Part shown: piece by piece, positions 26,177-38,293 of the stretch | Layout of the letters: each line of letters opens with the position of its first letter | Position numbering within the stretch: the stretch's first letter is position 1 | DNA from: Sipunculus nudus | Taxonomy: Eukaryota > Annelida > Sipuncula > Golfingiida > Sipunculidae | Length of the DNA: 64,000 bases | Reading direction: 5' to 3' | Assembly: GCA_026874595.1 (NCBI GenBank) | Contig: CM049320.1 | Coordinates: 26,515,214 to 26,579,213, forward strand | Translations under genes and position numbers: made by a program | The notes under the pieces: generated by a model | The model's input: only the letters and a program-made list of their open reading frames with translations | Databases searched by the model: none | Told to the model about the DNA's origin: nothing

Positions 26177-26754
26177 ACATATATTTACACAAAGGGGGAA
26201 GTTTGGGTCCCGCACCCTGAGCCCGGTCACGTAGATACAAAAACAAAGTCATCATGCATGCTTGTGGACACAAACACTGAATGTTTCGATTTTCTGGCTG
26301 TTTTTAACTGTTTACCTGTTTATTGTGTACCTTGGATTTATAACCGCCAACATCCCGTCAACACCTATACAAAAAATGGATGCTGCCGTTGTCATCCATA
26401 CTGACTCTATATTCGTATCAAGGTATATTTTTTGCCGACTCAGCAGATAATAAATGAGCCAGGGTGTCAATTTCCAGGCGATTCGCTGTGTCGCCCGCGT
26501 TATTTTATGACGTTCGTGTTTCCAAGGCAGGTCAGATTCCCCCCGTGATGTCTTAACCTGCCCCTCAAAGGTCAGAGGTCATGTGTATTGTGTTCCGGAG
26601 ATGTTTTTCACAAGCAAAGGTCACGTTATATGTCACCTAAATATTTTTTGTACATTTATCATGTGCTATAACCTAGAACCTGGACAACGATTTGTGTTAT
26701 TCTCGTTTTGTTATACTTGCGTCTTAGACGGGACGTATATATCGGTATTTGTAC

Positions 26755-26900
26755 TGTCCGTTTGCCGTGCCGTCCGTCTGTTCGTCCTTTTACTTTGAGT
26801 GTCGCCGTGATAACATACCAGGGCTTTGGTGAATTTTCACGAAACTCACGATAACTATAGATTATCTCACCCGAGTTTGAACTTTAATTTGATCAGAATT
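26755..26900. repeat. GTCCGTCC-type dispersed repeat
   Basis: GCCGTCCGTCTGTTCGTCC followed by GAGTGTCGCCGTGATAAC and a TCACGAAACTCACGATAACT block. The same succession of blocks occurs in GLUT intron 9 at 46600-47165. Confidence 0.7.
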
Positions 26901-27779
26901 CTGGGAATATTCGGGATCACGTTATCCAGAATTTTGGCTAAATCATGCGGTCTCTTTTGCGAAATGCTGTCTGTAGTGTTGCTGGCTTATTTATGGGAGC
27001 GGATTATTATGGAATGGTAGGCCCGTTCAGCAATTTTTGGCATTAATGACCATTTTGGGAAAGGACAGTAACCACCACTCTAGCGACATCTGTTTGCGAT
27101 TACAGACACTCAGTGTTCGGGTCCGTTATATTAACAGAGAAAAGTATACATTATGTTGTATCAGAAAATATTAAATAAGAAATGTTATACCTTTAAAGGT
27201 AAGATTTCTGTCGGAGTGTCTGCATGTATGTGGTTTCATTTAACAGAACCCGGCAGTGCTGGATCGCTGGGCCCGAACACAGCAGACAACAGTTAGGCGC
27301 AGGGCTCATGCTCGTGGAAAATTACAATGATTACTGTACAATGTATATTTTCCTACATTTTCAAATAAAACTGAAAATAACTTGAAAGAAAAACAATTAG
27401 ACCTATTCATACCTTGTGGACCGTATATATACCCACAGAATGCAGACATACAGACATCTAGCTGTCATGCAAGATCAAATTATTAAATACTCTTCATAAA
27501 TTGACGAGAAAAATGAAAGTGCCTTATTTTTTATAATACACAAAATGCTGATCTTAGTCACATCAAGATTCACATCATCAGTTATAACATGATTACATCA
27601 TCATTCTGTTAGGGGGGGGTACTTTGAAACATGACCAAGAAACAGGACAGCCGAGAGAGACTCGCAAATAATTGCGACAGAACAACACGCGCAAGTAATC
27701 AATAACATTTTCACAGGTAAACAGGTGACTGCTCTCTGCTTGGGCTCGCCGCCAGCGACAAACCTCCCAACGTATCCCC

Positions 27780-27787
27780 TATAAATA
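27780..27787 (+). promoter_or_regulatory. Candidate TATA box for GLUT exon B
   Basis: TATAAATA in the context CCCCTATAAATATCGG, 284 bases before the ATG of exon B. The position would leave a 5' leader of roughly 250 bases. The same box is kept in the diverged copy at 22690-22870. Motif only; weak evidence. Confidence 0.3.
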
Positions 27788-28070
27788 TCGGTCACCCGCA
27801 CTGTTGCGGCATAACGCGTGTGGTTTTGTAACAGACAACACTTGAAGTGAGGAAGCTTCACGGGATAACGTTACTCGCTAACTGATGTTTGGTACAGTCA
27901 ACGGTATTCAGTATCGGAATCCTGATACATGTAGGGTGTGCAATAGGACCTTATCTCGAAACACGGACTTATTACACTAACTGTCAAAGCCTGCTTAAAT
28001 GCTGACCTAGCAAACATAGACGGCTGTCAGGAACACGTGAGCAGGCTAGCAACAGCTATTAGAGCCAGCC

Positions 28071-28217
28071 ATGGGCAGTCCGGACGGACTGACAAATGGA
28101 TTTGTACAACATGTTGTTGGCCCGCAAAGATCAAACGGCCACTTTATGTACAATAAAGATACAGATCTTATTACGGAAACGAAATGTTTGCAGAGCGAAA
28201 ACCATAAGGCTCCAAAG
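28071..28217 (+). CDS. SLC2A-like: GLUT alternative first exon B (residues 1-49)
   Basis: The ATG lies in a strong initiation context (GCCAGCCATGG) and opens 49 codons ending at AAG before the donor GTAGGC, phase 0. It encodes a hydrophilic cytosolic N-terminal tail beginning MGSPDGLTNGFVQHVV and ending ENHKAPK, about 40 residues longer than the tail of vertebrate GLUT1. It splices in frame to exon 2 at 38192. It shares no clear sequence with exon A except that both end in a basic His-Lys stretch. The intron is about 10 kb. Confidence 0.8.
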
Positions 28218-30432
28218 GTAGGCCAAGTTGTAAATCTCAGTGTTTGTTACAGGACAGTTCTGTTTTAATTTCAAGTTGATTTATGCAGATTCGCGGGGGT
28301 TAATTCTAAAGACCCAGTTGTGGCTCTGTAGTGCTAGTGGGTCTAGTGCAGACCATAACCTGAGCAAAGTTCGGGGGTGGGGTTGGGGTTGGGGGGGGGG
28401 GGGGGGGGGAGAGACAGTAAATGCTTTGTCAGAGCGAAGCATTTATATATAACGAGGGGGCGTTTCCCCCGAGGGGGGAGGGTGTGGCCTCTCCACGGTG
28501 TGGAAATCGATAAAATACATGCTATAAAATTGGCATTTCTGTGGGAATACACGAGGGCTCGTGAGAGGACAAGGGCTAAACAGGGGCTAATTGAGTTAGG
28601 CCTATAGTCACCAGTCAAATTGAACTTTCTTGCAAATACTGCCAAAATTTTTTATGCCTAAAAATGCTCGGATCTTGGGGGGGGGGGGGGGGGGATGGCT
28701 ACGGTACTGCAGTGGTTATAATGCGCTTCGGGCCAGTACGTTTATGTTAACATTCTTTTGTACCATCAATTCTTCCAATGATGTAAAAAATTATCGCATG
28801 GTTCCCGTAATGCTTCTGGGCAAATGTAGACCCTACCATTGTGATGCATTTTTAAGCATAAACACCAGGCTACCATATACAGTTATTAATACACCGGTAT
28901 TTTAATATTGGCTCTTCTAAAGTAAATTCGCCCACAACCCCATCCCCCTCCTCTCCCCAAAACACACAGACACGCATAAACACTGACACATCTGCGTTCA
29001 CAGGGGCGGGTTCACGATATATTGGAGACAGGGGTTTACCGACGGGCCAATACCTTTAATTAGGTTCATAACTTAAAGTAGGGTGTTTATAGCCTTGGAA
29101 ATAAAAAAAATAAAATAAAAAAGGTAATTTCTTCTAGTAAGGGGGGGGGGGGGTTAAACCCCCTTTAAACAGGGGTTAAACCTCCTTTAAACACGCCACC
29201 ACAAAGGACTTAGGCTAAACATGCAAACTGTAAAGTACCACGATAGGCCTGTAGACATTTAAGTAGATGTGAATTGTTAAGTGCCCTGATAAGCCTACAA
29301 TTAAGTACAAACATGCTACGTACGAAAGAATCGGTTACATTGGATTTGTAGCCACATTCAAACAAAAGGTATTCGACTAAAGGTATACGACTGATACAAT
29401 AAACTTACCCACTGACTATATCAGTGATAGCTATAATTGGCTGCAGTGTGTCTGTGCATTATAAAGAGGGAGCATACAGCTTATAATGGATTTGTATTCA
29501 TATTCAAGTGTATTAATTTAACCTTTGCTTATAATTTAGCCAAAACGATGTTGGTTTATACACATGCGCACACAATAAAAATTCACACACCGACGAAAAG
29601 GCGACCTATCTGTTGGCTGTCATGGCGACATGAACGAAGTTCCATGAATGTTGATCATTATTTTACCATCAAGGTCTCCGCATCTTTAAATAGGGATACA
29701 CTTGACAGTACAGCGGAGAACTTTAATTATTTAAATCTCACAGTCTGACGTATATGCATACGTCCTTGTAATTTGTGATGTATTCATAATGTACTCGTGC
29801 CAGGATTCCATTTTTTTTTTTCATGCAAAAAGACAATTGTCGGTCGCACGTGCCTGACTGTGAAGGTTACCCACCTTGTCCAACTCAGGCATTGACGAAA
29901 GCTGCGGTGCTTCTAGAGCACCCTGGGTGCACTTAGACGGGTACAAGCGGTAAAGCGTGTGTTTGGTCCACATGCCAATAGAAAGTTTTGCTTCACGCAC
30001 TGACTAATTACTCGGTGAATCTATATGGTCTTCCTGGAGTTGTCGGGTAGTTCCGGTTTGTGCTGTCGTTCATATTTGTAAGTCCACAAAGCATATTCTT
30101 TGGACGTCCACATTAATGACAGTTAATTAATAGTAAGTCAGATATTCATACGTGGCCCCAGTAGCTGACTAAAGCTTTGGTTCCATGTACGCGTAGGCCT
30201 GTGTGCGTATATGCGTACATGCATAAAAAAATGTGTCCATGTGCGAATATATACGTACCGGTATATGCTTGAACTAGCAGACTTATTAATATTTTTACAG
30301 GGGATAAAGGTGGTCTTCCACAAAGAAGATGGTGAATAGACGTCATTTTATCATGAATCCCCGAGTCCAGGCAAACCCTATGTGAGTGATAATCGCTCCT
30401 GTGGCCATTTTCACGCATATTTCACGCAAAAA

Positions 30433-30487
<55 letters not shown>

Positions 30488-32172
30488 TCACATACATACA
30501 TACATATACACGCTGACTTACACATGGAAACACTCCATGCACTTACAAATCATATGAGCGATTGTTCACGCATGCATATATACGCATAGGCCTATATATG
30601 CGCATCATTAAATGTATATGTTACTGTAACAAGTATACTGAGGGCGCGGTCAGCCTCCGAGTAGAGTGTTGGTGGAAAGGGGGTGGGGTAGCTAGGATTA
30701 ATGGGGAAGTGTAATTGCACACTAATATATTACTGGCCGAACCGGAGAAAATACGGACTGCATACTGAACAATACATCTACTTATTATATGTTCATTTCA
30801 TTTTCATGTCATAATATTGGGTCCCTAACTTTATCTGTCCAAGGGACCTGCCACCATATCCGACACCGTTTTTTCCATTAAACATTATCGTCTGCGGTGT
30901 TCGGGTTAAAGGCGCCAGCGTCACAGGTCTCTGTCAAGTGGTTTCAGATGTAGGCGGTAGTTCCCACAGAAATATCTGGTTTAATATACGATATCTTCTT
31001 TCTTTAATAATTAGGTATACGACTTTATATATGACCTTTCTTTGTCAATGACCCAGTCCCGAACGCCCAGTGTCAGTATTGGCCAACAGGTGTCGCTTGC
31101 TTTAAATGAAAGAGGTTTGCAACAATACTTTCATCATAAATATTGTATACGCGTGCATTGGCTGTCATGGTAAGCCGGCCTATATCATTAGGCACACCAA
31201 TTTAACCAACATTATTGGACATTTAACCCAGTTATTTCCACAAACTGCCACACACAGCCTTGACCTCCATCAAAATTCAAATTCGGATTATCCCTGAGCT
31301 TCGATAAATATCACTCTATAAACCCCAATTAAATTTAAACACCATAACACGTGTTCAAAACCTGTTATGGAAATCCTTTAGATGCATGCATGGTATATCA
31401 CCTCTTTGGCGTTTGAGGTGTATATTGCACAGATACGTTGACTTTTCAAACAGATATGATTACTTTTATAATAAAACCGGTAACGCAACGATGAAAATGA
31501 TATGAGAAGCTTCGTTTATACACCAACTTCGTATTTCCCAGCCACCACCTGTAGGCCTATATATATGTGCATTAAGTGTCGACGAGCCGATGTACTCACA
31601 TGAAACTGATTCATGGTGGATAAAACGGTTGATTACATGTGCTGGCAGTTGCTAAATCATGAATATCACGAATGCTGTGTTTTTCTCACAGGGCTTATTC
31701 TGTTTTCTTTCCTGTGCCAAAGTACACGCATTTGTGTATATAACTAATATTAAAGACTATAGTTTGCGGGTTGTCAATTGTATATATTGGTAGTTTTTTT
31801 CTAAATTTAATTTATTTCTAAGAAATACGTATATTTTAACCTTATCACTGGAAAGTTTTAGCAATTAAGTCGTTTGTTTTTGCGGTAACAGTGTTTGCTA
31901 TTTTTGTCAGAACAGTCAGTAACTTTAGAAGCCGGGTAAACAGGTCACAGGCGCGCGATCAGCACCGCTTGCACAGATATAAGTATATCTGAAAGAGCAA
32001 CCAGGACAAGGCCGAGGACACTATACAAATACTTATTTTTCGTCTTGTGTTGATTTATGTATATTGAGGAGAAGTTTAAATTTTAATTTCACCTGCTGTG
32101 TTTATTTTATTGATTCAGGATAATACAGAAGTACTTAAAAGTGTTGTTGGATAATAAACATGCACATATATC

Positions 32173-32238
<66 letters not shown>

Positions 32239-33059
32239 CGCGCTTTTTTCATATATACTGCCCAATCAGGCAAGTCTCATGATACATCGGGAAATATTGT
32301 CAGGCCTGTATAAATATACTTTTCATAGAGAAATGATGATACAAAAGAATTCTTGTACGTTTTTTTTTGCATTTTAGCCATGCAATTAGATCTCATTCGA
32401 ATTTAAAAGGAACATATTTATGAATATAACTATTTTTAATTTAGATTTTATAACAATATACAAAACGAAAATTTAGAGATTTATGTAGAAATTGCACGGC
32501 ATTTCAAAGCATTTCCATTTTCGGATCGGTTCTCAATTGAGCTCCATTTGACCTAGAAATTTGATCTATTTTCCATATAGGATCGCCACGGTTTGCGGAT
32601 ACTACGCATAAGTAGAAATTGACACAAAAGTGTCCCTAAATCCCGGCCAGTGCCTTGATCAACAATCTGCACATCTTTAATTGTGTGACGACACAGGTGC
32701 TTGTGATGTGATACATGGGCACATGTTAATGAATGTCTGCGGGAAGAAAAAGCTCATCTCGTGTTACTGACTGGTGTCCATTTATTGATTATTTCGATTA
32801 TTTCAGTTTCATGATAGTTTTATCAAATTAACAAAATAAATTATTTCCTTAATCAAGTCAGCTAGTCCTTCTGTGGTTTACATATTTGCTTCTCCTGGAA
32901 AGCATTAATAAACCAACTCGTGGTTTGATCGTTTAGAACCGCGTGATGGATGGATATATTTATGAATTAAGGTCGCAGATTCTGTCCATTTATTTTTAGT
33001 AATTCTGAATTCATACGCATAATTACACGACGTCCTCCATGACCATTAAACACTGTATA

Positions 33060-33275
33060 TACACGAACCCAGAATATTGGAAAGAGGAGGCTCCAGCCCA
33101 TGAAGACTGATTAAAAACAAGTCAGGAAAAGTCCTACTGATCCAGGGGGGATGGGTGTTGTTTTTACCCTCATGAAAAGGGTAGCAGGTCGGAAAAAATG
33201 GGTTCAAACTCTCATAAAAAGGTTGTTGCAGTTCAAGGGGGGGGGGGCCTCGGGGTCCAGAACCGAACACTAAAT
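33060..33275. repeat. Poly(G)-bearing repeat copy
   Basis: A segment with AAAAGG-type short repeats, a G run at 33236-33247 and GGGGTCCAGAACC. It resembles the interiors at 3731-3900 and 51707-51950, though its ends are not clearly preserved. Confidence 0.4.
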
Positions 33276-33800
33276 TGGCGGTTAATTATTCGATCCCACA
33301 TTCGATTATTGCAAACTTTTATATAATGTTCAATGTGAGAGATATATCCAAAAACAATGTTATGCTGATCAGCATTATAATGCAAATTAACATATGTAGA
33401 CCAAATGACGGTTAAATCGTTTCGTGTATTGCTTTATACCATGCAACTGCTAATCTTGGACTAAGGTTTTCCTTGCTAACAAATAGCGCTGGGTTACTTT
33501 CCGATGAATGTATTAATATGTGCGTGAATTCCTTCAAAGATAAGACAGAGATGAAAAACGAGACCGGCTAAAATTGCTCTCAAAATTCGTCCCTAACTTT
33601 TTGAGTATGGGTGATAACAAAGAAAGCAACCAACCAAAAAAAGACTACACATGGCTCATGTTTTAATGACTAACTAAAGACTATCTTCAGAATTCCGATA
33701 TCTTTGATGTATTTAGTACAGTATTAGCAAATTTCATCAGTCAAGTATCGGTCCTTATATGGCCTTCGGAATTCCAATTTGTGGGTGAAAATCAAAAACG

Positions 33801-33870
<70 letters not shown>

Positions 33871-34843
33871 CGTGGGACCCACAGACGATGCAGCTATAGA
33901 GTTTAAGTAACCGGGTAGTCTACAAGTAAAAAGGTTGTAAAATAAACTTGGCTGACCCCCTTGTGCACTTTACAACTCAGTAACACATTCTTTTGCCAGT
34001 TATCATATATTGTTATGCCATCTAATATAAAGACGACGCCATACTTTAAACAGTTAGTGAACTGCTGCGCAGTATGTCCCACTTATTATACCCTGACTGG
34101 TGTCAATTCCACGTGCATGCCTCGTGACTCGTACAACTCAGCAGCACGCAGATGCTTTGTTTTCTGTTGTTATACGGTTTCTGTTGATCGAGGAAGCCAC
34201 ACCCGGGTCATCAACTGGAGACAAGTATACTGCAGGGTTTCTTTTTTTTTTAAATGTGCTAAAAACGATGTATCCATGATACCAGAACATAAAATATCAG
34301 GGTTATATTAATGATTTTTACACGAAAATTATCAGGAATATAACGAATATCACAATTTTGAAATCAAACAATTATCATACATGGGAATTTCGATATGCAT
34401 GGGTCTTGAAAAAATATATGTTTAAGATTAAGGAGAGGGGATTTGGTGTGGAATGACTGTGTGAATCATACATATTAAAATGAAGCAAGTTTAATCCAGC
34501 TTAATCTAGGTAATTAACTCATATTCAATATACTGACACGGGATACTTCAAACTAAAACCATATACATTCTGTTTGTAATTTGTGGAAAAAATTTTGATT
34601 GGGTTGTGATACATGTATACGGGTACATTAACCAGGACGCTATGTAGCGCCCTACCCACTAACATTATGTATTCATGTTGCGCCATCTGCCAATCTATCC
34701 AAACTCGAAATAGGCCAAAACCAAAAACCAATCGGGTGTTGCGATCCCATCTTAAGACCGTGTCAAACCAATTCAACGATCCCCCGAACTACTTGAAGGT
34801 GCATATAGCCAGGTTTAAGGGGCGGGGGGTCCGAAAAAAATTT

Positions 34844-34892
<49 letters not shown>

Positions 34893-35066
34893 TATATAAA
34901 AAATCATGTATATGAAGGGCCATTAAAGGAATATAGAAATAAGTCCCAAATCAGCAGTAACAGGAATTTCATTATTGCGTTTTAAAAAATTTAATGTGCA
35001 ATTCCGGGATAACGAAGAGTACTGGATGCGACCGGGGGGGGGGGGGGGGATACGTGTCAGTTCCAG

Positions 35067-35165
35067 ATATCCGCTTCCCAGTTATCCGATACCCAGATAT
35101 CCGATACCCTAATGCCCGCTACACAGATATCCGATACCCTAATGCCCGCTACCCAGATATCCGCG
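35067..35165. repeat. About 30-bp minisatellite
   Basis: About three units of CAGATATCCGATACCC followed by TAATGCCCGCTAC, with edge units degraded. It lies 25 bp after a poly(G) tract. Confidence 0.85.
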
Positions 35166-35854
35166 TATGAGCATTCTTCATCAGTAAGTGTCGTTGTTAT
35201 ACTATAATTGAAATAAATGAATATTTAAATTAAAATAATGTATCTGCACTATGAATACATTCAGGTATCCACTTTGAAAGTATTCGTATTCGTATTCAAA
35301 TACTTTCTTTTGATAGGCCTACCTGTATTCGTTTTTGTATTCGTATTCATATTGACGGAATTATGAAGAATTTATATTCAATATCATTATCAGAGTTATC
35401 GCCCCATGTCTGTCATGCATGCATGATACATAAATGCAATAAATCCTTCAACTGATCAAAGGAAACATTCACAAAGAATCGTAGGAACTTTGAAACCCAA
35501 GGTTTCGGGAGGAATTTTGACCAAAGCATTACCACACGGCTGATCAGGCAAGTATACCGTGAATTGGGTCAATATTACTCTGTGCATGTCCACTGAACCG
35601 CGACGCTCCAAGCGGACGGGCGTTAAGCTGTTAAATACAATATACATATTACATGAAATCAGCCTGGTTTACGTACATAAGCAAACCATCGGAAGAGTCC
35701 TGTGTCTTGTTCGAAGTTGTCTTCGTTAAAACGCTCTTCATGGAGAGTGCAAGATCTCATCAAGAACTAGAAATAAGAAATGCAAGCCCCCGTCCTGTAT
35801 CGGGTCCCTTGTTGAATGCTCACAAAAACCGTGTGTTCTTTCACTTATTCGGCC

Positions 35855-36090
35855 AATGTTTCCAGGTTTATTCGTGCATAAAAGACTGTATATTTTTTAA
35901 TATTGCTTGGTGGCATTTCTAAATCCAGGGCATGGTCCGGATCAAATCGACCAGTTTCTAATCGACTCTTTATTGGCGGATTCCTCGAAAATCCATGACA
36001 ATTTAATGAGATGAGATATCCTTCATGGTCAAACGCACAAACACACACAAACACACACGGACGCGTCGGAGGCAAATCCGAGGAATCGTG
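35855..36090. repeat. Dispersed repeat, copy 1
   Basis: Matches 49380-49640 in the same orientation: GTTTATTCGTGCATAAAAG, GGCATGGTCCGGATCAAATC, TAATCGACTCTTTATTGG and GATTCCTCGAAAATCC each have a counterpart there. Both copies end near a CA/AC-rich stretch. Type of element not determined. Confidence 0.6.
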
Positions 36091-37887
36091 TAACAAATCC
36101 CTTGCACAAAGAAACTCTTCCTCAATCACAAACGATTTCGCGTTTCGGGGGTTCCTCGTTCGTATGACCCAGCATTGGGACGATAACATATACCCAATGC
36201 TCGCAGGTATAGAAGGACTAATCCTGGTTAACACCACGCAGGGTATAAAATGAGAGGAAGCGAGTTACACTGCCCTGTCGCGGTGTCCGAAACTGGAATG
36301 GAATACTGTAGATGTTCATGAACTTAGTTAAGCACTCATTAAAATGTGGAGGCGGGTACCTCCAACAAAAAATATTTAAATGGCTCATCCTACTGTAAAA
36401 TTTGCAATAACTATTTGGCTGGTCTCTCCGCATTCACTCCTCCGCAACTAGTTAAATGTCTCACACATGCAGATACATAAATTCACAAACCTTGGTATAG
36501 GATCTCCATCTATCCAAAATAAGACCCAAAAAAGTATAGATTATTGCTCGTGCAGGCCTGTCTCAATATACGCACTGTCAAACAAATATCATGTCCCCAA
36601 AGCCAGGAGTTAGAAAATCAGGTCATTTGCAGGACTAGATAAAGAATTCATTCATAACCTTAATAAGCTTAATATAAGTAAAGAATAAGGTGTTCAGATT
36701 CTCTGGTTGCTTGAAGCATTTGCTGCCACTAAAATGCTTTTTGCAAGCATTTATGCCCTGCCCACATACAGTCTTATAGAGTATTCTTGTCAAAAGCCTA
36801 TTCCGCCAACTCTGTAACAAATACATACGTTCTTTGCTAGCTAAATATTATCAAGGGAATCATTTATCTGCAAAGAAGATCCTTCTTTTATAAATGTAAG
36901 AAAGGATCTTGATTTATCTAATGATGAATTAATTTGTATTTATCAGAATAAACTCTCATTACCTGAGAAATAAAATTAATGAAAAATATTTTTCAACAAA
37001 GTTTGCAATTTTCTGAAGTATTTTTGCTCATACATATATATAAACATTGGTCTCATTAAAAATAAAATACCGTAGTAATTTTGCAAAGAGAGAAACGATT
37101 CATTGGCATTGTCTTTTATGATTTTACTGGTGTCATCTCCTTCCATTTTGTATTTCAGATAAATTAACAAGAGTGTGACGTATTTGACAAAGTGTTTTAT
37201 AGAGATTTGGATGATTGTTATTTTTAAAGAAGATTTTACTGGTTTAGCTTGGCTTTTACATGTTCGGGAAAAAAGACATCTCTGCCTACATGAGCTATAA
37301 ATTTAAGCAAGATATGAACAAAAACATTTTGACCAAGTAGTATCAACGATTTGCCCAATTTATTGTGGAATGACCCCTCTCTTATCAGCAGTTATAATTT
37401 ATGTCCCTAAAGTGCATTTTAGGTTCTGGGTTTATTTTATCTTCGATGTCATGTACAAGCACACTCGCTTTATTTCATGTTCAAACTGTTATACATGTAC
37501 ATGTGTAGAGTTTAGTTTGTTGGTGGTAATTTTAATGTCATTAATGGTTCTGTGCAAACACATTGATTTTAACATTTACTCGATTTTTATAATCATTAAA
37601 AAGCTTTATTTCTTTAACGTTTTTGACTGGGATTCGGTAAATTTCGAAAAAAAAAAGATATATAAAATTATAATATTACTACTTCATTTACTTTTTCATT
37701 CTTACTGCTATTTTTGTACTGTGGCTTTGTTTTCACTCAGCACTGTCTTATATATGATATCACTCACACAGCAAATTCCTGTATTGGTATGGAATAAATC
37801 TTGTATATTGTATTTATAAATGGGTCTTACCCTTCATAAAACGGGCGAATCGATTGAGGTCTTCTGATCCGTTATGAATAATGTCAG

Positions 37888-37891
<4 letters not shown>

Positions 37892-37936
<45 letters not shown>
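37892..37936. repeat. (GA)n microsatellite
   Basis: Uninterrupted GA repeat of about 45 bp in GLUT intron 1, 255 bp before exon 2. Confidence 0.95.
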
Positions 37937-37939
<3 letters not shown>

Positions 37940-38191
37940 GGAAGTATGGTGTTTTCAAATTGTGAATTCGCATGGTAATGAATACATTCATTTTGCTTCA
38001 GGATATTTCATAATGAAGTCCCGAGGCCACAAAACATGCTTTCTTAAACAGGAAAACAGAAAAAAGAGTTAACCGAAAAATGTGATAACCCTATCGCAGG
38101 CACCAATACTGTGCTTTTCTATGCCGTGGAGCTTCAGTCAATCTTTTAAAAAGATTCGATATTGACTGTTAAATATTGTTTTCTTCAACAG

Positions 38192-38293
38192 GGTAAGCTG
38201 ACAGTCCCACTGATTGTAACAGCACTCGCGGCAGCATTTGGTAGCAGTTTTCCCCATGGATGGAATACTGGCGTTCTCAACGCACCTCAACAG
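38192..38293 (+). CDS. SLC2A-like: GLUT exon 2 (residues 50-83)
   Basis: 34 codons starting GKLTVPLIVTALAAAFGSSF and ending LNAPQQ, between acceptor TTCTTCAACAG and donor GTAAGG, phase 0 at both ends. This is transmembrane helix 1 and the start of the first extracellular loop. The block GWNTGVLNAPQ corresponds to GYNTGVINAPQ of class I GLUTs. It is the common exon to which both first exons can splice. Confidence 0.95.

Larger units (their letters stand above)
13861..28070 (+). other. Intron after GLUT exon A; upstream of exon B
   Basis: This stretch shows no further coding exon I can support. It holds a long pyrimidine tract (14437-14850), (TA)n runs near 15991, 17717, 23720, 24212 and 26116, an inverted duplication (16978-17430 and 19372-19821), a strong hairpin (18043-18117), poly(G) repeats, a SINE (25600-25780) and ATAAT repeats (24910-25080). 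The last few hundred bases should contain the promoter of first exon B. Confidence 0.6.
28218..38191 (+). other. GLUT intron 1 (after exon B)
   Basis: A 10-kb intron with no exon I can support. It contains poly(G) tracts (28388, 28678, 29142, 33236, 35033), long (TA)n runs (30436, 32177, 33802, 34847), a 30-bp minisatellite (35067-35165), TATTCG-type repeats (35277-35345), a dispersed repeat (35855-36090) and a (GA)n tract (37892-37936). Confidence 0.7.

Noticed and set aside
36011-36253. Open frames on both strands near 36 kb
   Set aside because: Largely within the dispersed repeat whose second copy is in GLUT intron 11; frames not conserved between copies.
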